Assembly (NCBI GenBank): GCA_028023455.1
Contig: JAQFVV010006474.1
Location: 887,501 to 951,500 of the forward strand
Length of the DNA: 64,000 nt
Direction: 5' to 3'
Origin: Epiperipatus broadwayi
Lineage: Eukaryota > Onychophora > Udeonychophora > Euonychophora > Peripatidae
Numbering within the stretch: position 1 is the stretch's first letter; every line of letters starts with the position of its first letter. The notes below the pieces were generated by a model. That model was not told the DNA's origin. It saw nothing but the letters and a program-made list of their open reading frames with translations, and searched no databases. Below, piece by piece: positions 49,577-61,099 of this stretch. Position numbers and translations under genes: made by a program.

Positions 49577-51621
49577 TGTAACAGTAGCTGGGTTCAAACC
49601 CTGTTACAAAAGAAATGAAAATGTAGATTTTAGACAATTTTTTTCTATTATTATTATGCTATTATTATTATTTTGGAAAAGTCGTACAGACAAATGCACA
49701 TGTATTTTCTGGAATGAGGGGTATAGATATATATTTTAAGTGGCATACATGTATATAGGTAAATATTGTTGAAAACAAGAAAATATAAATTTAAAAGATT
49801 TTAAAGCAGGTAAAAGAAAAGTTTCTTTTACAATTATAACTTCCTGAATTAATTAGCCAAACGTATCTCATTATTCAAAAAAGAAAAAAAAAATGAATCT
49901 AACTACTTGAATGAATATTTTTTTAATTAAATGGATTTTGAAGAAATCATTTTTTAAGAGAAATGAATATGGAATGCACATTATTTATTGAACTCTTTTC
50001 GATTTCTTTTGTATCATTAAAGTTGACGAAAAGATTTATAATTAAAAAGTTTCAAGAATTTAAAAAAAGAAGAATTAGATAAGTAAAAGTCAAGATCGCT
50101 AAGTGGTCTTTCTTTTGTTGACATTTAAAAAAAAATATATTTTTGAAAAGAAAGGAATACCAGAGATAAGGAGAAAGGCAACTCAGATTATTAATTAATT
50201 TTAAAAAAAACGGACAGTTGATTTTTGCTGGTCTGACATGGAAGAAGAGCAGGTGTTCTAAAATATTATTAAAAAAGATTTAGTAAGAGAAGATTCTAAT
50301 ACATTAGCTGCAAAGAAGAAAGTCAGGAAATAAACTGTGTGATCTGAAATAAATATATAAGAGACCTCATGGATCGCATGGGGTAAAATCACCATTGTGC
50401 CGGGGTCGGTGTTCAGACTCCAGCCATTTACTTATGCCACGTAAATATGTACCACAGTCAACATCTTCAATTGCCCTTCAGAACTATAACCATTTGAATC
50501 CGGTGCAGATCATCTGCCATTCCAGAATTTAGCCAAAAAGAAAAAGGATCAGTAGAATAAATACGCCACTTTAGATGGACTAAATGATTGAAATATTCAA
50601 TAGAAGAAATGGATGCCATATTTTGCCTATGATAAATCCTGGGATTGACTTACGAGTGCACTTGGAAACATATACGCAGGTTCTACAGACTCTGTAACAC
50701 CGGTAATTATACAAAATATACACATATTATACCATTTTAATCCTTAAATCTAATCTAACTTAACTGTGCAATTATTTAGTAATATACATGTATTATTTAA
50801 TTTTTTTTTTGTTGTTTTCTCTTTTAATGGTAATTCATTAAAATATTTATTATATATATATATGTGCCATTTATTGTTTATTTTTTTAGAATAAATATTA
50901 GTGGATCTGAAATTAAACTATTGATTTATTTCGATACACGTTATATAATTTATATGTTCCAAAATCTGATACATGTGTGTGCTGGTGTGCATTTAATGAT
51001 AATTTAAAGCAAAACAGATTAGATAGAAAGGTGTGTGAGGATTTTAAGAGGTTTATTTTAAACTTTAATGGGAATAAAAATAAAAAGCTATAGAAAAGAA
51101 GCAATTTGAAAGTTAATTCACCCTTCATTTCTTCTTCGGCGCAATGCACTACCACACCCTGAGTATTAAGGCAGGCATTGAATTAAATGGCTGAATCAAA
51201 CAAACATTTAATAGACCCTATGATTCTTGTTAAATAACAAGATTGGTGCTTGGCAATGAACAAAAAAAAAGATACATTGTTCATAAACGTAGAGATCTAA
51301 TTTGAGGTTAAGTTAAAGCTGGGAGGGTTCGATACAATTACATTATATACATGTGTTTTTGCAGTCATCTTCTTCTCTAACCCCTTTTAAATGACCCAAA
51401 GTGTGGGAAAACTTTGTATGAGGGGTAAATGACTCAATTTTCTGAAAAAACTTTGTATGGGAAGGGCTATTCATAGAGTACATGTATCCATATAAATTCA
51501 CCCTCAGAAAGAAAGAATAAACATAAAATTTAGTTTATAAGGTTGAAGGTTTGATGTCAGATGATTTAAAAGTTAAAATAAAAATGTAAACATACATGAC
51601 AAAGAGTCAGAAAATGTTTCA
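49577..51621 (+). mobile_element. 3' LTR of gag-only retroelement (2.05 kb)
   Basis: Starts TGTAACAGTAGCTGGG and ends ATGTTTCA. Its outer ~515 and ~480 bases match the 5' LTR at roughly 90% or better by eye; its ~1.05 kb centre (50092-51142) is unique here. The centre has a GC-richer part (50370-50530) but no coding signal. Flanks GTAA (47017-47020) and GTAG (51622-51625) fit a 4-bp target duplication with one change. Confidence 0.88.
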
Positions 51622-51862
51622 GTAGAGTTAAAAGGTGGCTGCTGGAGGGTTGCATTAGATCCTAAGATTTAGGTGCAGTGCTCTCAGATCCAGGACTCCT
51701 CACTGACAAAGGCCACAAGCCAGAAACTAGTCTGGGGATATTGGATGAGTAGGCACTGGATAGAGATTTTATGCACAAGCCTTCTGGCATCCATTGATTA
51801 CTCTGGTTTGCACAGGGCAGCACTACTGTATGGAGAGTTTTGCCTTGTTTATTAAAAGAAAT
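51622..51862 (+). mobile_element. FB repeat, right portion (split by LTR element)
   Basis: Continues the FB unit broken at 47020 and ends at CTGTATGGAGAGTTTTGCCT. Removing 47021-51621 and one 4-base duplicate gives an uninterrupted FB inverted pair. Confidence 0.9.
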
Positions 51863-52815
51863 TATTAAAGGAATATAATTTCTGATTTGTATTAAATTTT
51901 TTAAAAATAAAAAGGCACATGATTCCATAAACATAGTCTTTCAAGCTTTGGAACATCAAAACAAGACCCAGGATGTTATCAAATTCTGAAACAAATATTT
52001 AATCTCTATACAATGTCAATTATTTTATTATGGTAAAATGTTAACTTGGATAATTTGATATTTTCAAAACATTTTACAGTATTTTGACAGGAAACTATTT
52101 TGTAAATTAAAATTGAAAACAAAAGAAATAAAAAATAATAGAAAGTTTATTTAAATCATTTATATATTCCTAATGATGTGGTTGATTTCACAAATAATAC
52201 TCAAAAAATGTTATAGTAGCAATCAGATGAAAGTAAATGAATTGAAGTAGTGATTATTGGCTTTCCAGGAAAAAAAATACAATAAAAATTGATTGTTTTG
52301 AATTAGAAAAAGAAACCAATTACAACTATCTTAATCAGATTAATAATATACATTAAAGCACAATAGATAAATATAATCATAGAATTAAACTGAAGTGGAA
52401 TGGTTATATCGTGTTGAATTCTCTTAGTTATTGGATTACTTTTATATTTTGATTATATTTTTATGGTAATTATTTGAAAGTATTCAATTGTATCCTGTTT
52501 TTAAATAATTGTGATTTTTACATATAAGATAAAATGCTCTTAAATATCCCACTGCAGGAAAATATCTCAAAGCCTTTCAAAGTAATGACGGGGGGGGGGG
52601 GTAGAATCATACTAACCAACTGTGAACCACTGAGAAAAATCAAAACAATATTTTCTCATTTATATCATTCTGTACCTAAAGTATATATATATTGACCAAA
52701 GTCACAACAAAAGTTAATAATCAAATATTAATTATATTTTAAGTTATAAACTTTTCAAATACATCCAACAGTTAGAAATAGGACAGACATTAATATATAA
52801 TACAACATTTTGAGT
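51863..52815. other. AT-rich non-coding stretch
   Basis: Nothing recognised apart from a run of 10 G at about 52589. Confidence 0.6.
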
Positions 52816-52844
52816 GGAATTCTGGGCTCGCCAATATCAGTACT

Positions 52845-52990
52845 ACCATGGGAATTAAACTAGGATTTTTAGATTCATGAATATTGAATTTTAAGGCAGT
52901 GTTCTAACCAGGTGAGCTAGCTCAGTTGGTTAGAGAAACCTTAAAAATCCAGTATCCATGGAGCTAAAAGTCCAGGTCTGTTACAGGTCA
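52845..52990. mobile_element. head-to-head palindromic pair of tRNA-like SINE heads
   Basis: The centre is GAGCTAGCTC (52914-52923). Outward to the right: GAGCTAGCTCAGTTGGTTAG, the classic start of a tRNA with A-box. Outward to the left, on the minus strand: GAGCTAGCTCACCTGGTTAG. The two arms stay similar for about 50 bases (TAAAAATCCAGTATCCATGG versus TTCAATATTCATGAATC). The left arm has GTTTAATTCCC as a B-box. No TSD could be fixed. Confidence 0.72.
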
Positions 52991-53309
52991 GGCTATATAT
53001 AATACACAAAGAAAAAGAAATATAATAGCATTCAAATGCTGTATATACCAATGTGTGTGTTGTTATGAACTGCTGAATGTATTTGGAAGGTTAAATAAAG
53101 TTTAAACTTTTCTGAAGATATTCATCATTTAATATTAGATGACGGAAATAATTCAACATATCATAAAATCATCACAAACTATCAAGCAACAGGAAATAAT
53201 TAAATAGTTTGGTAGCAAGAAGATCACCCATCATTTGGGTACTAAAAGCAGCAGACTTGCAGCTATGATCCATGGACTTTCAGCTCCAGATGGCATCACT
53301 CTACCATAA

Positions 53310-53455
53310 TTGCTGAGATATTCTTGACTTTGTTTAAGGAGAAGCCACAATACATCACATCACATCAGCACAGGTTTCTCTGGACATTGTTGCTGAGAGA
53401 TTCCTGACTCCATATAAGGAGATGTCACAGTGCATCACATCACATCACAGCACAC
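53310..53455 (+). repeat. 80-bp tandem duplication with CATCA units
   Basis: TTGCTGAGATATTCTTGACT near 53310 and TTGCTGAGAGATTCCTGACT near 53390; each copy ends in ACATCACATCACATCA-like satellite units. Confidence 0.88.
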
Positions 53456-53459
53456 ATGA

Positions 53460-55235
53460 TGGAACAAAAGTGGTATTTTAAAAACATTACTTTTAAATAA
53501 ATTAAACATTTGTGTAGAATTCATAAATTATCCAACAACTCTGAGTTTTATTTCACATAGCATTTTTAAAAATAAATTATTAGTATAAAATTCTTGTAAC
53601 AGGAAATTTAATTTACTATGAGCAGAATTTACGGTTTATTTACTAAAAAGTAAAAATAAAAAGGATGTTTCTAATATAGTTGTTATCCAAGAGTAATATT
53701 TATATTTAATCTTATAACAATTTACTTTTTAGTAACTTAATTTTTTCTCAATTGACGTCTAAAAAACATTAAATTTCACATGTTAGCGATTAAACTTCTA
53801 AAAAAACTATATATATAAATAAAATTTTAAAAAAAAATCTAATAATAAAGTAGGTTGTTATATATTTTAGTTATAAAAATAATATTTTTATTACAGAAAA
53901 TAATTAATTCTTTAACTTTGAATTTAACCCTGATATAAATAAATAAATAATTATATATATATATCTTAAACCGAGTCTCCCAAATATCTGTTATTTAACC
54001 GGATTTAAATACCCTTTATAATAATTTTTGGAATCTAAACTTCAATAAGTTTAACATGTACTTTTATACTATGGGAATAAACTGGTCCTTCAAGAAAAGG
54101 GAATAATATCATTGATAGCATAGTCATTAACGATACTCACAACCAGATCCAGTTATACAAAGCATAACATGACCACATTTCCTAACTAGGTCCCTCCGAC
54201 TGCTGGAATAAAACCTGTGCTATCCAAAGCATTTTATTTGGTTTGAGAATAAAACTCAGGTACCAGCCAACCATATGTTACATTGACAGCATGATTTAGA
54301 TGACAAGCTCATAATCCAGTAGTGCTTAACATATCCCAAGCTAGCTCATACTCTGTATCAGAGTCCAGCACATTTAACATAACATATATAACATTTATAA
54401 CTTGAAACTAATGATGATGCAATGACAAGAATGAGAGAAAATAGACCAAATAATATTTAAGCAAATATTAATATTTATTCAAGCATAGACATATCTAATA
54501 TAATATAACAATATATTTTACATAAACATATAAATGATGACTTTAGGCTATAGTTATAATAGTCCTTCATTAACGTTCATTTCATTTAAAATCAAATGTC
54601 TATTTGGTTATTTAAAGTATCTTTACATAGGTTTTCATTGTGTTTACCTTCCAACCAGTTAGCCTTTTGGTTCCATCGATGGTTCTATGGTATGTTTTCA
54701 TTTTTTGGCTCAACAATGGAAGAGACAGTATGTGGCAGTGTCTCCTTTAGGGATTAGGCATTTGTTCTGGGCATTGGCTCTAGGTGATGTTAGCAGAAGA
54801 CATTGGGGCCTGAAGTTCTAGAACATTCCTATGACTGTTCTGCAATTTCTGCATTGATGTTGACTGGAGCAGTAATTGACTGGCTTACTATTGCATTTAC
54901 AATTTCTGACTATCTGGATTTTGAATTGCTTGACTTCTCAATGAAAAACTCTGAGTCTATATTCTGTCCAAAACTGAATAATAATAATCCAAACTGAATA
55001 ATAATAGAAGCTGTGTCTTATTATACTCTTCCTTTCTCATTGTTTTAATTCCTTATCATTATTTTTTAATTTTATTCATAACTCAAGTCTGTTTTTAATT
55101 ACAATTTACATTTGTTTTATCTAATCTTTTTCAGAGATTAATCTACTATCACTTTTATGAAATAGTTTACATAATTTTATTTATAAATAATTTTATTGAA
55201 AAAACCATATGTAATAATGATACAATTGTAAATCA
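53460..55235. other. non-coding stretch, slightly GC-richer at 54.1-54.9 kb
   Basis: A 64-codon frame at 54803-54997 is unrecognised. 54120-54370 and 54640-54960 are less AT-rich and may be old unique or repeat sequence. No gene was called. Confidence 0.5.
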
Positions 55236-55244
55236 AAAATAATA

Positions 55245-56481
55245 GTTATCCATGTTAGTCAGGCAACCAAATGTTCTGATGTGGTTACTGGTGTTGTTAA
55301 TCCAGCTTAATCAGGCTCCACGTGTTGTCAAATAAAAATCTGGAAGAGATTATTCTGTCCTTATGGCGAAATTCCTTTAGCTTGGAAATGAATGTGTCTT
55401 CAGGCTTGGGATGAGGAAAGGTAAACTTGTTGCGACATCTGGCCAACCAGATGGCATAAGTCAGAAAGGTTGAGAGTCTTGTGGTGACATAATCCCTGGA
55501 CAGGAAGCAGCATTTAATATTTAAGATTTTGTTCAGGGAAATGTGGCAGTGGTAAGTAATGAAAGTTCTGATTTTGTCATATGCTGGGCAATCATTTATC
55601 ATATGATCAAAGGTTTCACAGGTTCTATGGCAGTTGTGACACATAGGATCTATATTCTTGAGGAATCTCCTGTAGTGCAGGAACCAGTTTGTCTGGAGTG
55701 AATTCAGGTTGATTTTTACGTGAAAGTCCAGGAACCTTGGCTCCAGCTTGAGATGCTTGAAAAACCTGGTGACCACGTGATTGTTACCACCGAGGTAAGG
55801 AATGGTAGAGTTTTGTGTGGGAAATAGCAGGCCATGAGAATCCCAAATGGAGATTTTTTGTCTGAATACTAGGGAAGAGTGGCCATTGTGAGCGAAAAGG
55901 TAGTCAAGTATCTGATTTAGCCAGCTTATCTTTGAAGGTGGAGGTCTGTCAGATGGAATGACTGGTTGTTCCGCTACAATCTGGGGAAATTTCTCTTGTA
56001 GGATGTGGATCAGAGAGTGGCACTTTTGGTAATATATAGAAAACGTAGCATGCAACGACATACCATTATTTTTACTATGTCGCTGCATGCGTTCAATTCC
56101 TATGGCCGCTGTTTTACCATTCTACAACAGCCGTGCACAGATTCGGTTGATTTTTGTATTGAAAGCCTTTGTCATGTTAATTATGGGTAGATAGTAGCTA
56201 ATCTTTGCCATTACCTTGATATTGAGGAGAGAGATTTTCCCTTGCAGTGATAAATAAACCTTGGCAAGGTTTTTAACTGTGTTGGTGGTGGCTTCAATGA
56301 TAGAATTCTGTATTTGTATCGACATGGCTTGCGGTGACTTGTATATGGGAAACCCCAAAAAGTTTTGGGGGTCTGCTGAGAAAGGCGATGATATCTTCTT
56401 GCCGGTGTTGATTTTCCAGGCCGATGACTTGTTGAGGTAATCTTTTAAATTAATTACATTTTCAAAAGTTTTATTGTACAA
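55245..56481 (-). pseudogene. L1-like LINE, 5'-truncated reverse transcriptase C-terminus
   Basis: Same family as 14.5-15.7 kb. On the minus strand the frame starts at 56481 with the RT thumb (NFLGFPIYKSPQAMSIQIQN, then LQGKISLLNIKVMAKISYYL). A single in-frame stop at 56122-56124 precedes a 263-codon open frame (56088-55297). This second part has the shared linker VIPSDRPPPSKISW, then KLEPRFLDFHVKINLNSLQT, a zinc-binding MCHNCHRTCETFDHMINDCP (C-x2-C...H-x4-C), and ends RFLFDNTWSLIKLD. It then runs into about 50 bases of 3' sequence and an A/T-rich tail. The endonuclease and catalytic palm are missing. It is better preserved than the 14.5-kb copy. Confidence 0.85.
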
Positions 56482-56504
56482 ATTTTATTCTAACTTTCTT
56501 TCAT

Positions 56505-56820
56505 ATTTACTTATTTTTATACATATTACTTTCTTAATTTCTTTAAAAAAAGAAGGCAGTTTTAAATCTTTTTCTATTTTAGATTTTCCTCCACCTGCTT
56601 TTCTATAAAAGCTTTATTCTCTTTTTAAAGATAATATACTTAATTTTTTTTTAATTTTTAAAATTACATTTTAAAACCACTGTCTAATTAATTATAACTT
56701 TTTAAATTTATTTGATTTTTTTTAAAAATAAATCTGATCATATATTTTTAAATATTTGAAATATGTAATGCACATATATAAGTTTTATAACATATATTTA
56801 ATTAGTGTTACATTATATCT
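56505..56820 (+). repeat. local direct duplication, copy 1
   Basis: TTTAAAATTACATTTTAAAA, ATAAATCTGATCATATATTT and TTAGTGTTACA occur here in the same order and spacing as at 57345-57665, about 840 bases away. Confidence 0.8.
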
Positions 56821-57344
56821 CTCTCCATTTAAAAGGTAAAATTCATCAGTTTAACCCATTTTAAGTCTGACATTTTATTTTAAACTTTTCAATTTGATTT
56901 TTTATTTTTATTTATTATTTTTTCTAAAAAATTTTAATTTGCTCAAGATTGACAAGCTACAGAGGGTGACCTTTCTTACACTGCTCTAACTCACCAGGTT
57001 TAATCTACATTGATTGGCAACAACCACAAGGGACACCATGCATTTTTCTAATGAGTACAAAAAGAGTGAATGCCATAAACAGCAGAACACATCCATCTTA
57101 TATTCAACTTATGCAATAAACATATACTCTAACATAATGTTTTAAGTGCTGGGAATTTTTATACCAGTGGATTGAATAAGCCTGTGACTTTCTCCAGAGT
57201 GTTTGCATCCTTGAAGATATGGGGTCATGATAAATGACAGTATTCATTCACTGATCATTTGGCTTATGCAAAAACAAGATTTATTATAACTACATGATGT
57301 TGGGAACTTTCCAACAAAACTTATTTGCAGCTTATGTTGGATCT
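56821..57344. other. segment between the local direct duplicates
   Basis: GC-richer than the duplicates, with no recognised coding or RNA feature. The arrangement resembles terminal direct repeats around an insert, but the ends are undefined. Confidence 0.45.
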
Positions 57345-57665
57345 ATTTTTCCAGTGCACATACTTTTATACTTTTTTTTTTTTTAAAAAAAAAGAGAGCT
57401 TTAAATCTTTATCTATTTTAGTTTTTTTCCCTTCCTGCTTTTCAATAAAGCTTTATTTTTTTAAAAAAAATATAAGCAATCTTTTTTTTTAATTTTTAAA
57501 ATTACATTTTAAAACCATTCGTTAATGAATTATAACTATTTGACTATTCTCATCTATTTGATTTTTTAAAATAAATCTGATCATATATTTGTAAATATTT
57601 GTAGTATGTAATGTAGATATATGTAAATTTTATAATACATATCTCGTTAGTGTTACAAAATATAT
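57345..57665 (+). repeat. local direct duplication, copy 2
   Basis: Second copy of the 56505-56820 block, differing by scattered substitutions and homopolymer lengths. Confidence 0.8.
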
Positions 57666-57666
57666 A

Positions 57667-57804
57667 TAATTAGAAAAAACTTGAACTCAGATATTCAAGC
57701 CTTTTGACTCATCTACTCCATCTTATAAATGTGTATTGGTTGTATAAAATGGAATGAATGACTGAAATGAGCTTGAATGTCTGAGTTCAAATTCTATCTA
57801 ATTA
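57667..57804. mobile_element. short head-to-head tRNA-like SINE pair
   Basis: TAATTAGAAAAAACTTGAAC at the left pairs with GTTCAAATTCTATCTAATTA at the right. Each arm carries GAGTTCAA (B-box-like) after GCTTGAAT(A/G)TCT. It is a short relative of the 31.4-kb element, lacking its interior. Confidence 0.7.
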
Positions 57805-57809
57805 CATCT

Positions 57810-57813
<4 letters not shown>

Positions 57814-57904
<91 letters not shown>
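57814..57904. repeat. (AT)n microsatellite
   Basis: About 90 bases of TA dinucleotides directly after the SINE pair. Confidence 0.97.
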
Positions 57905-57907
<3 letters not shown>

Positions 57908-57909
57908 AG

Positions 57910-60295
57910 TACAGGCTGTGATGTATAATCAATTTAGATATATTACTGCATATTTATATTTAAAAGTTTAAATCGTTTAATTTTATAAATTTATGTATTA
58001 TAATTTTATTTCATTAGTTTCATTGAGAATCCCATTTATATGTACAATTTCACATAGGACCAACATAGAGGTATAATGAAATGTTTATAAAAAGATTTGT
58101 TAAAGTTATAAATCTAAAATAAAATATTGTCGACAAAAATTATGCCACATACACCTGTTTTAAGATTGTTTGAAAGTTAAATCTGTAAATCTATAATTTT
58201 ATCACAACAATTTTTCAAGTATAACTTAGTCAAAATCAAATGCAATGAAACAACACTATTTTAGATTCCATTGAGAATTGAATTGGCTGAACCAAAATAA
58301 AATTATATGATTAAAAATATTAAACAATAATAAAATCAATTTTGTAAATTTGAAATCAAACTTGTAAACAAGTTAATGGATTTCCCTGCTGTGAATTCAG
58401 CTTGTGAGAAAATATAATATAGGAGTAGAAAAATAGTATAAATATGATATATTGGGCATGGTAAATGTATTATATTCTATGATTTATAAGTGAATTGTTA
58501 CACCAACCTAAGCCGGTTCAAATCTTATAATGAGCGGGTAGAAAGGCTGCAGATTTTCCATTTCTTTCTACAGAAGAATGGTTACCTTCAGCCCCATCCT
58601 ACATACTGTTATGGCATGTGATCATTATCATCACCAGGATGGAGTTTCAGCCACAAGTCTGCTATTACCATCAAGAAACTTATTTAAAGAAGATTGCCAT
58701 AATGCCTACTCCCAAGTGCTTGATGACTAAACTGCAAGAAGAGATTGGTAATAATTCTTCAAACTGCAGAGCTCTTAATACATTTTTGAAACTGTAAATT
58801 AATTTCTAATCTAATATAAATTTTAAGCTAGCTACTGTAATCTAATGTGTACTCATTCTAAATTAATAATTATGAATTAAATCATTCTAATCTTAATTGT
58901 AACACTTTCCTGTAAATTAAAGCATGCAATTTATTTCTTTTAACTTGTAATAATTGTAATCAGTTATTATTTTTATTTCTCTAAAAACTGGAAGCATGCC
59001 TATAATTTTCTGTCTTTAATTATTTTATTTTCATTTATGAAATATATGTTATGATATTCCAATGAGTAATTAATTTAATAAACTTTAGGGAGAGACAATT
59101 AGAAGCTTTCCAACATAAGATTTAGCAATACTCTTTAGCATATATCAATCACTGATTTGAAAACTTATTCTAATAGACAATAACCAATCACTACACACTC
59201 ATTATTATTACTTTATTCATTTTAACTATATTATGTTTAGTAAGGTTTGTCTAATGAATTATCAGTTATTAAGTTATTTATTAATTAGAAGTGAAATAAT
59301 AGCTAAGGATGATATTAAAGATATATTTTTAAATGCTCCTCACTAACTTAATCTTATATATATATGAAAATACAGATTCAGTATATTAATTGAATTAATA
59401 GTTAGTTAATCCTTTATTTAGCATGATTTTTATATGCTATCCAAGGGCTGGGGTAAGTTAGTTTTGGGAGGCAGAAACTATCTAATCAGGTTATTTAATT
59501 AACTTTCATATATACATGTTAGTATTACCAGATGTTGTGAGTGTGTTTTTACTAAGCCCCGTGCATGCACTAATGTCTTGCTATGTCTGACATGCAGGAA
59601 ATGAAAGCTGCTACCACCTGTCTCTTTTCAGGTTGAGAGTACCAAGCACATGACTGAGTTTAAGGCCAGAACACTTGAGTGCCTGGTCTGAGTTCCTGAA
59701 CAAATGTTCTTATTATTGTAACAAGTCATTCGATCTTAGGGCACCAAGTATTTGATACTGAAGCCCATGAAGAATTACACATTCACACTGCAACCTTAAT
59801 TTTAGTATTCTGTAAGCACCATAGTCTTCAGATGCAAAACTCAAGGGTAACCAGTTCTTCTCTCCCTTAATAATAATATCCAACATTAGTATGATCCAGT
59901 AATCTGGTTTTCCTAGAATCTGTATTTTAAACTTAGTTAATTGCTCATTGTAATGTCCATATAATAGATTTAATGTCATGTATGTATTAGTCACCCTGGC
60001 TAATGTTTTAGCTTATAACATTGGAAAACCAAAGAATCAAATTGGCATATCAAAATATTAGGCATAATTCATAAACTGCAGACAATTGTATAAATTAAAT
60101 TGCATATTAAAATGAGACCACTGAACCAATATTATCTCATCATTACTGTAATGTCTGCATGCATAACTATACCACCTTACCCTCAATAATTAATATTCTT
60201 TGTTTATTATTATTTATCATTTATTTTATTAAATTTATTTAAAATTACACTTTTTTCATGTCATTACTCGAATCTACTCCAAATCATCAAATTTT
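57910..60295. other. AT-rich non-coding stretch
   Basis: No gene was recognised; the 93-codon minus frame at 59713-59994 has no known domain. GCCGGTTCAAATC near 58512 is an isolated B-box-like motif. Confidence 0.5.
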
Positions 60296-60300
60296 CTATT

Positions 60301-61097
60301 ATTATTATTAAGATTGATAAACAGAGCAAAACTCTCCAATACAGTATTGCCACCTGTGCTAAAGAGAGTAATCAATGGATGCCAGAAGGCTTGTGCATAA
60401 AATCCCTATCTAATGCCTACTCATCCAATAAGCCCAGACTAGTTTCTGGCTTGTGGCCTTCATCAGTGAGGAGCTTTGGATATGAGAGCACTGCATCTAG
60501 ATCTTAGGATCTAATGCAACCCTCTAGAAACCACCTTTTATCTCTATTTAACTACAAAACTATGAGAATGAAATTGAAAACACAAAAAATATTTTCAATC
60601 TAAGCTCAATAGCTTATATAGTCATATGGGTCTGAACTCAGTTCAGCACCCATACATTTTGGTGTCTTTGGCTCTTTTACAACCATAGCCACCACTATCC
60701 TATTAGGCAGGATTGGTGCTAAACCATTAAGCATCACATGATTACATTTCCTATACTAGCACATTAATTGTTGATAAACAGAGCAAAACTCTCCATACAG
60801 TATTGCCACCTGTGTAGAGATAAAAGGTGGTTGCTAGAGGGTTGCATTAGATCCTAAGATCTAGATGCAGTGCTCTCAGATCCAAAGCTCCTCACTGACG
60901 AAGGCCACAAGCCAGAAACTAGTCTGGGGATATTGAATGAGTAGGCATTAGATAGGGATTTTATGCACAAGCCTTCTGGCATCCATTGATTACTCTGTTT
61001 AGCACAGGTGGCAATATTGTATGAAGAGTTTTGCTCTGTTTATCAACAATTAATGTGCTAGTATAGGAAATGTGATCATGTAATTATTATTAAGATT
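60301..61097 (+). mobile_element. FB repeat, inverted composite with 15-bp direct repeats
   Basis: ATTATTATTAAGATT occurs at 60301-60315 and 61083-61097. Between them are a full minus-orientation unit (60316 to about 60720), the start of a second minus unit up to the GCCACCTGTG near 60815, then a plus-orientation arm (TAGAGATAAAAGGTGGTTGC to GATCATGTA). The ends are those of the 42.7-kb copy, reversed: it starts ATAAACAGAGCAAAACTCTC and stops within GTGATCATGT. Confidence 0.88.
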
Positions 61098-61099
61098 AT

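Noticed and set aside
51662-51934. 90-codon minus frame, similar to the frames at 46560-46754 and 63035-63226
   Set aside because: These frames resemble each other only because they lie in FB repeat copies; they are not conserved in all copies and differ by frameshifts, so a protein is unlikely.
52589-52598. Run of 10 G as a second assembly-artefact patch
   Set aside because: Short, surrounded by normal sequence and without a second copy to compare; it could be a genuine homopolymer.
54803-54997. 64-codon frame in a GC-richer patch
   Set aside because: No domain, no supporting context.
58505-58525. B-box-like GCCGGTTCAAATC as a tRNA gene or SINE
   Set aside because: No A-box at the right distance and no tRNA fold.
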